Of a DNA stretch of 64,000 nucleotides, positions 7,403 to 16,799 are shown piece by piece (position 1 is the stretch's first letter; each line of letters begins with the position of its first letter). A program made the position numbers and the translations under genes. The DNA is from JAPLJM01 sp963708515 (GTDB taxonomy: Bacteria > Desulfobacterota > Syntrophia > Syntrophales > Fen-1087), in contig CAVPSX010000006.1 of the NCBI GenBank assembly GCA_963708515.1, positions 62,001 to 126,000 on the forward strand, written 5' to 3'. The notes under the pieces are model-generated. The model was not told the origin of the DNA, did not search any database, and saw only the letters and a program-made list of their open reading frames with translations.

Positions 7403-8133
7403 ATGGGCCAATACTATTTTCTCATGTGCCTGCTTCCTCCTATGCCGGCGGCACTGGGAGAGAAAATGCCGCTCGGGTTCGGCGAAATCGCCGGTACGGT
7501 CAAGAGAAATGTTCATCCGGAGCATCTTGAAATCGCCTTCGCCCATCTCCACAGCATAGACGCCTTCAACTGGGAGCAGATGGATCAGCGACGCGATCTC
7601 TTTCTTGAAGGAGGCCTTTTATCCCGTGAGGACATGGCCGGCGCCAGGGATCTCCCCGATTTCATCAGAGCCTTCCGCGAGGAAAAGGAACGGGGCATTC
7701 ACCGCGCCTATCCCTATGACCGGCTCTGGGAGCTGTATTACAGTTATGCCCATGCCGTTGCCGAGCGTTCCGGATGCCGGTTTCTCATCGATTACCTTTC
7801 CTGGGAAATCGAACTGCGGCTGACGTCTGGCGGCGCATGCGGGTCCGGGAAAAAGGCGGAAACGTGGATGATCATGCCATTCTGAGCACCTTCCATCCCC
7901 GCGATTACTCCAATCTCATTGCTCAGCTTAAAAGCCAGAAAAATCCGCTTCAGGCGGAACGCTGTCTGGATGAAGAGCGTCTGCGGCAGATCTATCGGTT
8001 CGAGGGGAGTTCAGGATTCTCCCTTGATGCCCTTTTGGCCTATGTAACACGTTCTGCGATCTATTCTCGCTGGGAAAAAATCAGCGAAGATTTCGATATA
8101 GAGACTTATTTATGGCATGGAGGTTCAATGTGA
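7403..8133 (+). pseudogene. DUF2764 V-ATPase-associated protein, split by a frameshift
   Basis: The second gene of compact bacterial V-ATPase operons encodes a DUF2764 protein, thought to replace subunit C. The reading from ATG 7403 (AGGAGAAC in front) is family-like up to 'FLIDYLSWEIELR' and then degenerates. The continuation 'ADVWRRMRVREKGG', 'STFHPRDYSNLIAQLKS', 'SSGFSLDALLAYVTRS' lies in the next frame and ends with TGA at 8131-8133. One base is missing, or two are extra, at about 7820 (gaactgcggctgacg). Restored, the protein is about 240 residues, near the family length. The site is not a long homopolymer, so a true mutation, sequence error or recoding are all possible. The TGA overlaps the GTG start of the A subunit (GTGA). 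Confidence 0.75.
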
Positions 8134-9911
8134 ACGGTCCCACGCGTGGTCGGGTTGTGGCGGTGAATGGTCCTCTCGTTACCTGTGAAGTGGATGAGGG
8201 GCGAGAGGTTCTACAAAATGAGGTCGCATATGTGATGTGCGGCGAGGTTCCGTTGAAGGCCGAGGTCATCCGGATTCGCGGCCGGCAGATCGACCTCCAG
8301 GTTTTTGAGAGCACAACGGGTTTGAATGTCGGCGAGGCGGCTGAGTTTTCCGGCGAATTGCTCTCGTTGACGCTGGGTCCCGGAATGCTCGGCATGATTT
8401 ACGACGGCCTGCAGAACCCGCTCAAGGAACTGGTGAACGATCAGGGTTTCTTTCTGAGGCGGGGACAGTATCTTCCCGCCCTCGATGGAAAAAGGCTCTG
8501 GGATTTCGAGCCGATGGTCAAGGCGGGGGCGCAGGTCCGGCCGGGGCACTACCTCGGCCAGGTGACGGAGGGTCTCTTCCCGCACCCGATCATGGCGCCG
8601 CTCAGGCTCCTGGGGACTTGGGAAGTAAAGGAAATCAAGCCCCGGGGTCAGTACACGGTCAACGATACCATCGCGATCCTCAAAAGCGCCGACTCGCAGT
8701 CGTCACAGGAAGTGACGGTGACCATGAAACAGGAGTGGCCGGTCAAGATGCCGATGCGCAAGTACGAGGAGCGCCTGCTTCCCGACACGCAGCTGCTGAC
8801 GCAATGCCGGCTCATCGATATCTTCTTCCCGATGGCCGAAGGCGGAACGGCCTGCATCCCCGGTCCCTTCGGCGCCGGTAAAACCGTTCTCCAGCAGATC
8901 ATTTCGCGTTATGCCCAGACGGATATCGTGATCATCGTGGCCTGCGGCGAGCGGGCCGGCGAGGTCGTGGAAACGATCCGGGAATTCCCGGAACTCGAAG
9001 ATCCCAAGACAGGCAAGTCCCTGATGGACCGCACGGTCATCATCTGTAATACATCGTCCATGCCCGTGGCGGCCCGAGAGGCGTCGATTTATACGGGTGT
9101 GACGCTGGGTGAATATTACCGGCAGCTCGGCCTCAAGGTCCTGCTGCTGGCGGACAGTACATCCCGGTGGGCGCAGGCGCTGCGTGAGTCCTCGGCCAGA
9201 ATGGAGGAGATTCCCGGCGAGGAGGCCTTCCCGGCCTATCTGGAAAGCCGGATTGCCGCCGTTTACGAGCGGGCCGGCCTGGTCAAACTCTACAACGACA
9301 ACACCGGTTCGCTCACGATGATCGGTACCGTGTCTCCGGCGGGCGGAAATTTCGAGGAACCCGTGACGCAGAATACGCTCAAGGTGGTCGGCGCCTTCCA
9401 CGGCCTGTCGCGATCCCGGTCCGATCAGCGCCGGTACCCGGCCATCGATCCGCTCATTTCCTGGAGTCTCTATCTGGGGCAGATGAACGCCTCGCTCAAT
9501 ACGCGCCATGAAAAATGGGTCGATCTCGTGCAGGAGGCCCATAACCTGATCTTCAAAGGCAGCGAAATCCACCAGATGATGCTGGTCGTGGGTGAAGAGG
9601 GAATCGGTCTGGACGACCTGGTCGTTTATATGAAGTCGGAGATCGTTGACGCCGTCTGCCTGCAGCAGGATTCATTCGACCGGGTGGACCAGGCGACCTC
9701 GCGGGAGCGCCAGATATCCGATTTCCTGCTGCTCATGGACATGGTGCATCATGCGTTTACGTTCGAATCCAAGGAGCAGGCAAAAGGCCAGATGATTCAC
9801 ATGCAGAATCTTTTTTTCCAGTTAAAATATTGTCCTTTCGGAGAGGAGGCCTATAAACGGTATCGCTCGGAGATAGAGGCCATTCTCGAAGGGAAAGGAG
9901 CGGGTCACTAA
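8130..9911 (+). CDS. atpA: V-type ATP synthase subunit A (catalytic)
   Basis: Catalytic, nucleotide-hydrolysing subunit of the cytoplasmic A3B3 head. Starting at GTG 8130 gives 593 residues, normal for subunit A. Landmarks are the N-terminal beta barrel ('GRVVAVNGPLV'), the long non-homologous insert, the P-loop 'GPFGAGKT' near residue 245, 'VIIVACGERAGEVVE' and 'LLADSTSRWAQALRE'. An ATG at 8112 is in frame, but GGAGG at 8118-8122 lies just before GTG 8130, which also forms a GTGA overlap with the upstream stop, suggesting translational coupling. The stop (TAA) overlaps the ATG of subunit B at 9911. Confidence 0.92.
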   Translation: MNGPTRGRVVAVNGPLVTCEVDEGREVLQNEVAYVMCGEVPLKAEVIRIRGRQIDLQVFESTTGLNVGEAAEFSGELLSLTLGPGMLGMIYDGLQNPLKELVNDQGFFLRRGQYLPALDGKRLWDFEPMVKAGAQVRPGHYLGQVTEGLFPHPIMAPLRLLGTWEVKEIKPRGQYTVNDTIAILKSADSQSSQEVTVTMKQEWPVKMPMRKYEERLLPDTQLLTQCRLIDIFFPMAEGGTACIPGPFGAGKTVLQQIISRYAQTDIVIIVACGERAGEVVETIREFPELEDPKTGKSLMDRTVIICNTSSMPVAAREASIYTGVTLGEYYRQLGLKVLLLADSTSRWAQALRESSARMEEIPGEEAFPAYLESRIAAVYERAGLVKLYNDNTGSLTMIGTVSPAGGNFEEPVTQNTLKVVGAFHGLSRSRSDQRRYPAIDPLISWSLYLGQMNASLNTRHEKWVDLVQEAHNLIFKGSEIHQMMLVVGEEGIGLDDLVVYMKSEIVDAVCLQQDSFDRVDQATSRERQISDFLLLMDMVHHAFTFESKEQAKGQMIHMQNLFFQLKYCPFGEEAYKRYRSEIEAILEGKGAGH

Positions 9912-11209
9912 TGATCATCGAACATTCTCGCATAGTCCGTGTTCAGGGGGATATCATCTCGGTGCCGGCCACCGGGATCAAGAATGGCGAACTGGCGACC
10001 GTGAAGAGCCGAAGCGGGACGTCCCTGGCGCAGGTCATCCGCCTGCGGGGGGACGAAGTCTTCCTGCAGGTTTTTGCCGGATCGCGCGGCGTCTCGACGG
10101 GCGATACGGTCCGGTTCCTCGGACATCCCATGCAGGTCGCCTTCGGCGATGCGCTGCTGGGCCGGATCTTCAACGGATCGGGGGAGCCCATCGACAAAGG
10201 CCCCGGCTTGCAGGCGCTGCCCCGGATCAGCATCGGCGGTCCGTCGGTCAACCCGGTCATGCGTGTCATTCCGCGGGGGTTCATCGAAACGCGCGTGCCC
10301 ATGGTGGACGTATTCAACCCGCTCGTGGAGAGCCAGAAGCTCCCCATCTTCGCCGCCGCCGGTGAGCCGTACAATGAACTCCTGGCCAGGATCGGCATGC
10401 GGGCCAACGCCGACGTGGTCATCCTGGGCGGCATCGGCCTCAAATACGACGAGTATCTCAAATTCCGGATCGCCTTTGAGGAAGCCGGGGTGCTTTCCCG
10501 GACGATCATGTTCGTCCATACCGCCTCGGATCCCGTCGTGGAACGACTGCTGGTGCCCGACATGGCGCTCGCCGTGGCAGAGCAGTTCGGCGTCCAGGGC
10601 AAGCGCGTGCTGGTCCTGCTGACGGATATGACCGCCTTTGCCGACGCCCTGAAGGAGATCGCCATCTCCATGGACCAGGTTCCCTCGAACCTCGGCTATC
10701 CGGGTTCGCTTTACAGCGACCTGGCGTCGCGTTACGAGAAGGCCGTTGACTTCGACGGGGCGGGCAGCATCACGATTCTGGCCGTAACCTCGATGCCGGG
10801 CGACGACGTGACGCATCCGGTCCCCGACAATACGGGGTACATCACGGAAGGCCAGTTTTATCTGCGCAAGGGCGTCATCGAACCTTTCGGATCCCTCTCG
10901 CGCCTCAAACAGCTCGTGATCGGCAAGGTCACGCGTTCCGACCACGGGTATATCATGAACAGCATGATCCGTCTTTTCGCGCGCAGCCGCGAAGTGGAGC
11001 AGAAGCTGGCCATGGGTTTCGACAAGACGGCCGACGACGAGCGTTATCTCAAATACGGCAAACTCTTCTATGAACGGTTCATGGACCTGCGCGTGGATCT
11101 GGGCATCAATGAAGCGCTCGATCTGGGATGGAAGACCCTCTCCGAGTGCTTCCGGCCCGACGAAGTGGAAATCAAACAGGAGTTTATCGATAAATTCTGG
11201 CCCGCGTAA
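9911..11209 (+). CDS. atpB: V-type ATP synthase subunit B (non-catalytic)
   Basis: Non-catalytic head subunit alternating with A in the A3B3 hexamer, 432 residues. It lacks a canonical P-loop, as expected for B, with 'GEPYNELLARIGMRA' in that region. It carries 'VLVLLTDMTAFADALKEI', 'GYPGSLYSDLASRYEKA' and 'DVTHPVPDNTGYITEGQFYL', all typical of V-type B. The ATG overlaps the last base of the A-subunit stop (TAATG), so the two are probably coupled. It is followed 26 bp later by subunit D. Confidence 0.92.
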   Translation: MIIEHSRIVRVQGDIISVPATGIKNGELATVKSRSGTSLAQVIRLRGDEVFLQVFAGSRGVSTGDTVRFLGHPMQVAFGDALLGRIFNGSGEPIDKGPGLQALPRISIGGPSVNPVMRVIPRGFIETRVPMVDVFNPLVESQKLPIFAAAGEPYNELLARIGMRANADVVILGGIGLKYDEYLKFRIAFEEAGVLSRTIMFVHTASDPVVERLLVPDMALAVAEQFGVQGKRVLVLLTDMTAFADALKEIAISMDQVPSNLGYPGSLYSDLASRYEKAVDFDGAGSITILAVTSMPGDDVTHPVPDNTGYITEGQFYLRKGVIEPFGSLSRLKQLVIGKVTRSDHGYIMNSMIRLFARSREVEQKLAMGFDKTADDERYLKYGKLFYERFMDLRVDLGINEALDLGWKTLSECFRPDEVEIKQEFIDKFWPA

Positions 11210-11234
11210 ATGACCGGGCCGATGGTGTACAACC

Positions 11235-11855
11235 ATGGCGGAACGAATCAAGTTAAATAAGGTATCCCTGCGCGTTCAGAAGCAGAAGCGGGCCATGTAC
11301 CAGCGTTTCCTGCCCGCATTGGAAGCGAGAAAGCAGCAGTTCCTCATGCACCTGGCTATTGTGCGCAAGGAAATGGCGGCGCAGGAAGACCGGATGCAGG
11401 AAATCATGCAGGAGATCACGGCCTGGTCTGCCCTGTACGGGGATATTGGACCGCTGCTGAGTTTTTTTATCGAGATCAAGGAGGTAAAATCCTCCATCCG
11501 GAATGTGGCCGGACTCAAGGTGCCGCAGTTCCACGGCGTCGAGTTCAGCGATCCGCCCTACAGTTACTTTGCCACGCCTTACAGCTTCGAAGAGGTCCTG
11601 CGGCAGAGCCGGGACGCCATCGAGTGCCGGGAGGCGATCCGGATGCTCAAGGAACAGGAGCGGGTCCTTTTTGAAGGTTTCCGCAAGACGAGCCAGCGCA
11701 TCAATCTCTATGAGCAGCGATTGATTCCCGACTGCCGGGAAGCGATCCGGAAAATTTCCGTCTATCTTCAGGATCAGCAGGCGGCAGCCGTCGGTGTGGC
11801 CAAGGTGGCCAAGCGCATGACCGAGGCGGCGGCGCTTCAGGATACCGCTGCGTAA
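11235..11855 (+). CDS. atpD: V-type ATP synthase subunit D (central stalk)
   Basis: Rotor shaft subunit joining the A3B3 head to the membrane ring, 206 residues. The N-terminus 'IKLNKVSLRVQKQKRAMYQRF' and the two long helices at either end are typical of subunit D. The hydrophilic middle (residues about 85-120) is the variable loop region. No strong Shine-Dalgarno is visible before ATG 11235, so expression may depend on coupling to the upstream genes. No separate subunit F gene follows, in line with compact bacterial V-ATPase operons. Confidence 0.88.
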   Translation: MAERIKLNKVSLRVQKQKRAMYQRFLPALEARKQQFLMHLAIVRKEMAAQEDRMQEIMQEITAWSALYGDIGPLLSFFIEIKEVKSSIRNVAGLKVPQFHGVEFSDPPYSYFATPYSFEEVLRQSRDAIECREAIRMLKEQERVLFEGFRKTSQRINLYEQRLIPDCREAIRKISVYLQDQQAAAVGVAKVAKRMTEAAALQDTAA

Positions 11856-11905
11856 CGCGAGGGGAATGGCGCTCATTCGATCAGAGGTGGTGAAGGAGTA
11901 AAGCT

Positions 11906-13738
11906 TTGGCTATAGCCAGAATGACGAGGTTGTTCATTGCCGGGCCTGCCGACAACCAGGAGGAAACCATGCGTTTTCTCCAGGAGTTCGGCGTGGTGCA
12001 TGTGGAGCCGTCGATGGAGATGGCCGGTGAGTTCGAAAAGAAAAACGCCGCCCTTCTGGTTCGCGTGAAGAAGTTGGACCAGGTCATCGAGGGCGTTCAG
12101 CGTTTCCTGGACCGCAAAACGGCAGGCCCGCGCCCGCTTACGATTGCTGATGAGCAGCTGGTACCCTACGCCGATGAGAGACTCTCCGCGCTGCAGGAGA
12201 TCGAGTCTCGGAGTTCATCGCTCGAGCGCCTGAAGGCCGATCTGTCGCTGTGGGGGAACTTCGATCTTGCCCGGATCCGCGCGCTCGAAGAGGCGGGCGT
12301 CTGTGTCCGTCGTTACCGCATGGAGACAAAAAAGTGGAAGGAATTTGAGCCGCCAGAGAATATCTGCCTCGAAGTGGTCTCAGAGCAGCAGGCAGTCTTG
12401 TTCTACACAGTCAGCATCGGGGATCCTCCGGATATCCCCCAGGCCCAGATGTTGGCCTGGCCCGAGCTGGGCCTGGACGATGTCGAAGCGGAGCTCCGGC
12501 GCCTCACGCAAAGAATGGAATTGTTAACGATCGAGCTGGCCGGCGTGGCCGAACGTGCCGAGGTCATCAAGAAACAACTGATCGTAGTCCTCAACGAGGT
12601 GGCCTATACGGGCAATATGGCGGCGCTGCACCGGGAACCCTACCTCTTTGGCCTGCAGGGATGGATCCCGCAGGATCAGCAAACGGCCTTCGAAGAAAAG
12701 ATGGCAACCAGCAAGCTCCCGCTGCGCGTCGTGACGCGCAAACCGCTGGACGAAGAGGAGCCGCCGGTGCTGATCCGCAACAACTGGTTCGTCGAGCGCA
12801 TCATGCCGCTGCTGAAGCTCTACGGTATTCCCAAATACCGCCATCTGGACCCGTCGTATTTCTTTGCGCCGTTCATGGTGCTGTTCTTTGGGATTTGCCT
12901 GGGCGACGTCGGCTATGGCGTTGTCCTTTATCTTTTTTTCCACTTCCTGGGGAAAAAGCTGGGACACAAAGTGGAAGGGCTCGCGCTGGTCGTTCGGCTC
13001 TGCAAGGCCTTTGCCGTGGCCGCTGTGGTCGTCGGCGGCATGACCGGTTCCGTGTTCGGTTACGGTTTCGAGAACCGGAGCTGGATTCTCATCGACCTGG
13101 ATGTAAAAGTCGGCAACCCGATGACGCTGTTCTACCTGTCGCTCGGCTTGGGGGTCGTCCATCTGACGCTTTCCTATCTGTTGGGTATTCTGCAAGCTGT
13201 GTCTTTCTATGACAGAATACAGAAGTTCGGCCTCATTTTCGTCCTCTGGGGCGGCGTTCTGCTGGTTGCCAGACAAGTCTGGTTTGCCGCGCCCGCTTCG
13301 GAGCTGAATATGCCATTGTTCTATGTTGGATGGGGGGCTCTGGCCATCGGTCTTCTCATAACACTGCTATTTTCCAGTGACAACAAGAATTGGCTGGTCC
13401 GTCTGGGCCTGGGGCTCTGGAATATTTACGGTCTCTCGGGGCTCATGGGCGATCTTCTGTCTTATGCACGCCTGTTCGGCCTCGGAATCGCCACGTCCGC
13501 CATCGCCGCCGTCATGAACCAGTTGGCGAGCATAGCTCTGGCAGGCGCCGGCCCGATCCTCGGCGTTCCGCTGGCGCTGATCATCATCCTTATAGGGCAT
13601 ACGTTTAACCTGGCGCTTTCGACGCTGGGAAGCACGATTCATTCCGCCCGTCTGCATTTTGTGGAAGCCTTCAAGAGCTTCTTCGAAGGGGGAGGGGTTG
13701 AATACAAACCATTCAAAATCGAAAGGGGTTCATTATGA
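11906..13738 (+). CDS. atpI: V-type ATP synthase subunit I (stator, a-subunit homologue)
   Basis: Membrane stator subunit forming the ion half-channels, 610 residues. The cytoplasmic N-terminal half (to about residue 320) has two coiled-coil stretches and 'PYLFGLQGWIPQDQQTAFEE', a subunit I signature. The C-terminal half has about seven or eight membrane segments, with 'GICLGDVGYG' early and 'LSYARLFGLGIATSAIAAVMNQ' late; the Arg of that motif is the conserved channel arginine. The start is taken as TTG 11906, six to seven bases after AAGGAG; ATG 11921 is an alternative. The stop overlaps the start of subunit K by four bases (ATGA). Confidence 0.9.
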   Translation: MAIARMTRLFIAGPADNQEETMRFLQEFGVVHVEPSMEMAGEFEKKNAALLVRVKKLDQVIEGVQRFLDRKTAGPRPLTIADEQLVPYADERLSALQEIESRSSSLERLKADLSLWGNFDLARIRALEEAGVCVRRYRMETKKWKEFEPPENICLEVVSEQQAVLFYTVSIGDPPDIPQAQMLAWPELGLDDVEAELRRLTQRMELLTIELAGVAERAEVIKKQLIVVLNEVAYTGNMAALHREPYLFGLQGWIPQDQQTAFEEKMATSKLPLRVVTRKPLDEEEPPVLIRNNWFVERIMPLLKLYGIPKYRHLDPSYFFAPFMVLFFGICLGDVGYGVVLYLFFHFLGKKLGHKVEGLALVVRLCKAFAVAAVVVGGMTGSVFGYGFENRSWILIDLDVKVGNPMTLFYLSLGLGVVHLTLSYLLGILQAVSFYDRIQKFGLIFVLWGGVLLVARQVWFAAPASELNMPLFYVGWGALAIGLLITLLFSSDNKNWLVRLGLGLWNIYGLSGLMGDLLSYARLFGLGIATSAIAAVMNQLASIALAGAGPILGVPLALIIILIGHTFNLALSTLGSTIHSARLHFVEAFKSFFEGGGVEYKPFKIERGSL

Positions 13739-14247
13739 GCAACAAGGGTACATGGATTTTCGGAACGGTAGCCGCGGTTCTGCTGGTTGGACTTGCTTCT
13801 CCGGCTTTCGCCCAGACGGCAGCGGCTGCACGCGATTGGGGGCCGCTCATCGCGAAGATCTTTTTAGGCCTGGGCCTGTCCCTGGCCCTGTCCGGATCGG
13901 CCATGGGCTTGTCCGTCTCGTTTTCCGCCCTGCTGGGTGGAGGTACTGAGAATTTCTATAAACTCATTCCCGTGGCCCTGATGCCAGGTTCCCAGGGGAT
14001 CTACGGCATCGTCGTCTTTTTTACAAATCTGGACAAAATAGACGGCGATCCGTACACCGTGGCTGGAAGAGGCGCCATCGCCGGCCTGGTGTTGTGGTCG
14101 AGCGCCTGGTACCAGGGGATCGTAAACGCCGCGGGCATCCGGAGCTGCCTTGAGGGGCGCAACACGATGGCCAACGCCCTTGTGTCGGGCGCCATGCCCG
14201 AGACCTATGCGGTTTTCGGGCTGGTTATGACCTTCATCATTAAATAA
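13735..14247 (+). CDS. atpK: V-type ATP synthase subunit K (rotor ring) with Na+-type ligands
   Basis: Proteolipid of the membrane rotor, 170 residues with an N-terminal hydrophobic leader followed by two helical hairpins (four membrane segments after the leader). The second hairpin holds the ion-binding Glu156 in 'AMPETYAVFG'. The first hairpin has 'MPGSQGIYG', with Ser86-Gln87 at the positions of Thr64-Gln65 of the Enterococcus hirae Na+ ring, and Gln127 in 'AWYQGIVNAAG' could equal its Gln110. This ligand set favours Na+ coupling, which is inference. The leader ('LLVGLASPAFAQTAAAA') resembles a cleaved signal, which is unusual for subunit K. The ATGA overlap couples it to subunit I, and a perfect 30-bp palindrome follows. 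Confidence 0.88.
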   Translation: MSNKGTWIFGTVAAVLLVGLASPAFAQTAAAARDWGPLIAKIFLGLGLSLALSGSAMGLSVSFSALLGGGTENFYKLIPVALMPGSQGIYGIVVFFTNLDKIDGDPYTVAGRGAIAGLVLWSSAWYQGIVNAAGIRSCLEGRNTMANALVSGAMPETYAVFGLVMTFIIK

Positions 14248-14296
14248 GGCATCCGGTCCGGTCAGACGCCCGGAAATGTCCCATCTATAAATATTC

Positions 14297-14330
14297 GGTT
14301 GCCCGTGCCGGCCGGCACGGGCAACCTTCC
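14297..14330 (+). terminator. Terminator-like palindrome after the V-ATPase operon
   Basis: A perfect 30-bp palindrome (ggttgcccgtgccgg and its complement) is followed by TTCCTT. The long GC stem about 50 bp after the atpK stop and the modest pyrimidine tail suit transcription termination. Confidence 0.7.
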
Positions 14331-14926
14331 TTACCTTGACAGCATTGACGGCTTCAGCGGAAGCCGAATCTCGTTTCTCTTTGTCATTCCGGCAGCGTTT
14401 GGAGTCCGAATCAATACGTACTGCGCCCCCGCCGGCTTGCGCCGTTACTGTGGGGCGGGCTGTGTTTCTCAAAACGCCTGGGATTTGTCCGTTTTTCAAA
14501 GCATCGACGACTTCAAGAAGATTCAATTTCTTTTGTTTATTTAGCTGTACGACCCAAACCGGAAGCCGGTTCAATATTTTGCAGCCTGGCTTTCACCGGA
14601 ACGGCGGCAGGGACTTTCTTGATGTCACAAGGGGTCAGGCGATAAAGTTGGCGTAAAAAAGCTTGACAGTGCTTTTCTAAATCATGTTAGGACGCACTAC
14701 AATAGAGGGAAATGGCATGTTTATCGTGGGGGGAGAAAAACGGTGCATGCTATGGTTTTCGCAAATCGGTCGGTTCAGTTTGTCGTGCTGATTTAAATCT
14801 TCAAGTGAGGGGGGGGATGCCGAAGGAAAGGATCTTGTGTGAAGTTGCAGGTTTTTTAGCTTTAACCGGGCTGCCGGAAATGCCGGTGCCGAAAAAAGTA
14901 GATTATTTAAGGAGGGAGGAATAATC
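14331..14926 (+). other. 600-bp intergenic region, no gene supported
   Basis: Open frames here (for example 14336-14656) are Ser/Arg-rich and lack a Shine-Dalgarno. A segment around 14380-14410 (tttgtcattccggcagcg) resembles the REP-type sequences that often produce false small genes. TTGACA at 14664-14669 could be a -35 element for the symporter pair, but I see no good -10 at the right distance. A G-rich run lies at about 14808-14816. Confidence 0.45.
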
Positions 14927-15169
14927 ATGTTCAAAGGTATACCAAAAGCGTTCTGGGTTGGATTAATTGTAATATATGGGTGGATGTTCGTATTCATGAT
15001 GTTGGAATGGACCATTCCCAACTTTCCCTTGGCATATAATGTCTTCGGCATTCCAGGCTGTTATGTCTATAATATGTTCATATGCTGTTACGTGATCAAT
15101 ATCTTTGTAGCCTGGTACTATGCGTATTCGGAAGAAATAAGGGAATCAAAATTAGCAGGAAAATCATAA
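14927..15169 (+). CDS. Small membrane subunit paired with a sodium:solute symporter
   Basis: An 80-residue protein with two hydrophobic helices ('FWVGLIVIYGWMFVFMML' and 'VYNMFICCYVINIFVAWYYA') and a short charged tail. It lies 19 bp ahead of a sodium:solute symporter gene. Small two-helix proteins (DUF485, DUF4212 and similar) commonly precede such symporters and are thought to be partners. AAGGAGGGAGGAATAATC precedes the ATG. I cannot place it in one of those families with certainty. Confidence 0.75.
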   Translation: MFKGIPKAFWVGLIVIYGWMFVFMMLEWTIPNFPLAYNVFGIPGCYVYNMFICCYVINIFVAWYYAYSEEIRESKLAGKS

Positions 15170-15188
15170 GAACAAGGAGGGATTTCAA

Positions 15189-16793
15189 ATGGGAGCAGAT
15201 CCAATTGTCATTTTTGGAGCAGTTTTATATTTTGTAGCAATATATGCAATCGGCTGGTTTACCAGATCAGCGGCCTTGGATGCCTCCGATTTCTATGTTG
15301 CCGGCCGGAAAATCGGTCCATTTATCAATGGATCGGCGCTTGCGGCCACTTATTTCAGCCCTGCCACCTTCCTGGGTATGCCCGCCTTCATCTTTATGAT
15401 TTCATATCCTTTCTGGTGGACATTGTCAGGAATTATCGCCGGCATGCCGATCGCGACGCTGCTGACGGCGGCCCCCATGCGCAAGTATGCGCCCACTTCA
15501 TTCACCGACTATTATGCCGACCGGTATGACACCAAGTGGATGAGAGTGGCGGCGGCCATTCCGACCGTTATCGGCGGATTTGCCTATGTTATTCTTTCAA
15601 TCGTCGGAACGGCGCTGAGTATGGTTGCGATCCTGAAAATCAACTATATGCTGGCCGTTCTCATCGGTGCAGGCACGGTCTTTATCTACATCTACTGGGG
15701 CGGCATGGTGGCCACGACATTTTCAACGGCGTTGCAGGGGGTGGTCATGACCGTGTCGACGCTGGCCGCCGCCATCGTTATCCTCGTCCATTACGGCGGT
15801 TTCCAGGGACTCACGGATGCGGCTTTAGCGGCCAATCCACTGTTTTTCATGACGCCGCATGCCAATCCGAAGACAGCGCATCCACTCATGGCGATGTGGA
15901 CGGGCATGGTCGGTTTTTACTTTATCTGGCACTATGGTTTCGCGGCCATGCCCTATACCGTTGTGCGCTTCTTCACCGCGCAGGATATCAAAGCGGCCCG
16001 CAGGAGCGTAACGTGGGCCGTTATCATCGGTGGGCTCATGTACGTGACGCTGATCATCATCGGGACGTCTGCAAAGGCCCTGATTGAGTCCGCGCACCCG
16101 CTGATGGGAACCGACGGGATTAAAAACGCCGTCGGTGTCATGCTGTCTATGAAGAAGAGCTACGCCATCGGCGCCGCATCGGTTACCGACTACTCCATGT
16201 TTGCAATCGTTGAATCGCTCAAGTCGCCGTGGCTCATGGCGATCATCGTTGCAGGCGGCCTGTCCATCGCGATGTCAACGGCGGGCGGCTGGACCATGGT
16301 TCTCAATGTCACCCTCGGGCGCGACATGTTGGGAAAAGTGTTCGGGAACAAATGGGCCAACGAGAAGCCAGTCTCGGTAACGCGACTGATGACCACGGTT
16401 ACGCTTGTGATCTGCACGGTCCTGTCATTTAACCCGCCCGCTCTCGTCCTCGATATCTCGGGAGCGGCCTTCCTCGTCATCCTCTGCTCCGTCGGGCCGC
16501 CCATGATTCTGGGCATCTGGTGGGACAGGTCAACGACGGCGGCTGCATACGCAACCATTATCGTGATGACAATCTGTTCCGGTTATGCATGGCTCTATGC
16601 AAATACCGTCTTAAAAAGCGCTCACTGGTTCTTCCTGAGCGATCCGGCCAATAAGATTCCCACGCCGCACCAGTTCTACTGGATCCCGATCGGGTTCATT
16701 TTCTTCATCATTGTCAGTCTGATGACGAAACCTCCGCGCAAAGAGGTCATCCAGAAGTACTGCTATGACTTATGGCCTGAAAAATCCAAATAG
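15189..16793 (+). CDS. Sodium:solute symporter (SSS family)
   Basis: A 534-residue inner-membrane transporter with about 13 predicted membrane helices, moving a solute with Na+. The SSS signature is visible in 'ASDFYVAGRKIGPFINGSAL', 'SALAATYFSPATFLGMP' and 'GGLSIAMSTAGGWTMVLNVT', the last being the Na+-site helix region. Overall it resembles acetate/monocarboxylate permeases (ActP-like), but the substrate cannot be read from sequence. Its small membrane partner is just upstream, with AAGGAGGG between them. A 13-bp-stem terminator follows directly. The CBS/DUF294 gene and the exonuclease-containing signalling operon nearby recall acetate-switch neighbourhoods in gammaproteobacteria. Confidence 0.9.
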   Translation: MGADPIVIFGAVLYFVAIYAIGWFTRSAALDASDFYVAGRKIGPFINGSALAATYFSPATFLGMPAFIFMISYPFWWTLSGIIAGMPIATLLTAAPMRKYAPTSFTDYYADRYDTKWMRVAAAIPTVIGGFAYVILSIVGTALSMVAILKINYMLAVLIGAGTVFIYIYWGGMVATTFSTALQGVVMTVSTLAAAIVILVHYGGFQGLTDAALAANPLFFMTPHANPKTAHPLMAMWTGMVGFYFIWHYGFAAMPYTVVRFFTAQDIKAARRSVTWAVIIGGLMYVTLIIIGTSAKALIESAHPLMGTDGIKNAVGVMLSMKKSYAIGAASVTDYSMFAIVESLKSPWLMAIIVAGGLSIAMSTAGGWTMVLNVTLGRDMLGKVFGNKWANEKPVSVTRLMTTVTLVICTVLSFNPPALVLDISGAAFLVILCSVGPPMILGIWWDRSTTAAAYATIIVMTICSGYAWLYANTVLKSAHWFFLSDPANKIPTPHQFYWIPIGFIFFIIVSLMTKPPRKEVIQKYCYDLWPEKSK

Positions 16794-16799
16794 AACTTT

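Noticed and set aside
4810..14247. Treating the AtpZ-like gene as part of an F-type ATP synthase operon
   Set aside because: All downstream ATPase genes are V-type with their own promoter at 6589-6617; no F-type subunit is present.
14336..14656. 106-codon open frame in the gap after the V-ATPase operon
   Set aside because: Ser/Arg-rich sequence over a REP-like segment, no Shine-Dalgarno; this type of region often yields false small genes.
14664..14700. TTGACA as promoter of the symporter pair
   Set aside because: No acceptable -10 hexamer lies 16-18 bp downstream, so it is only mentioned in the intergenic entry.
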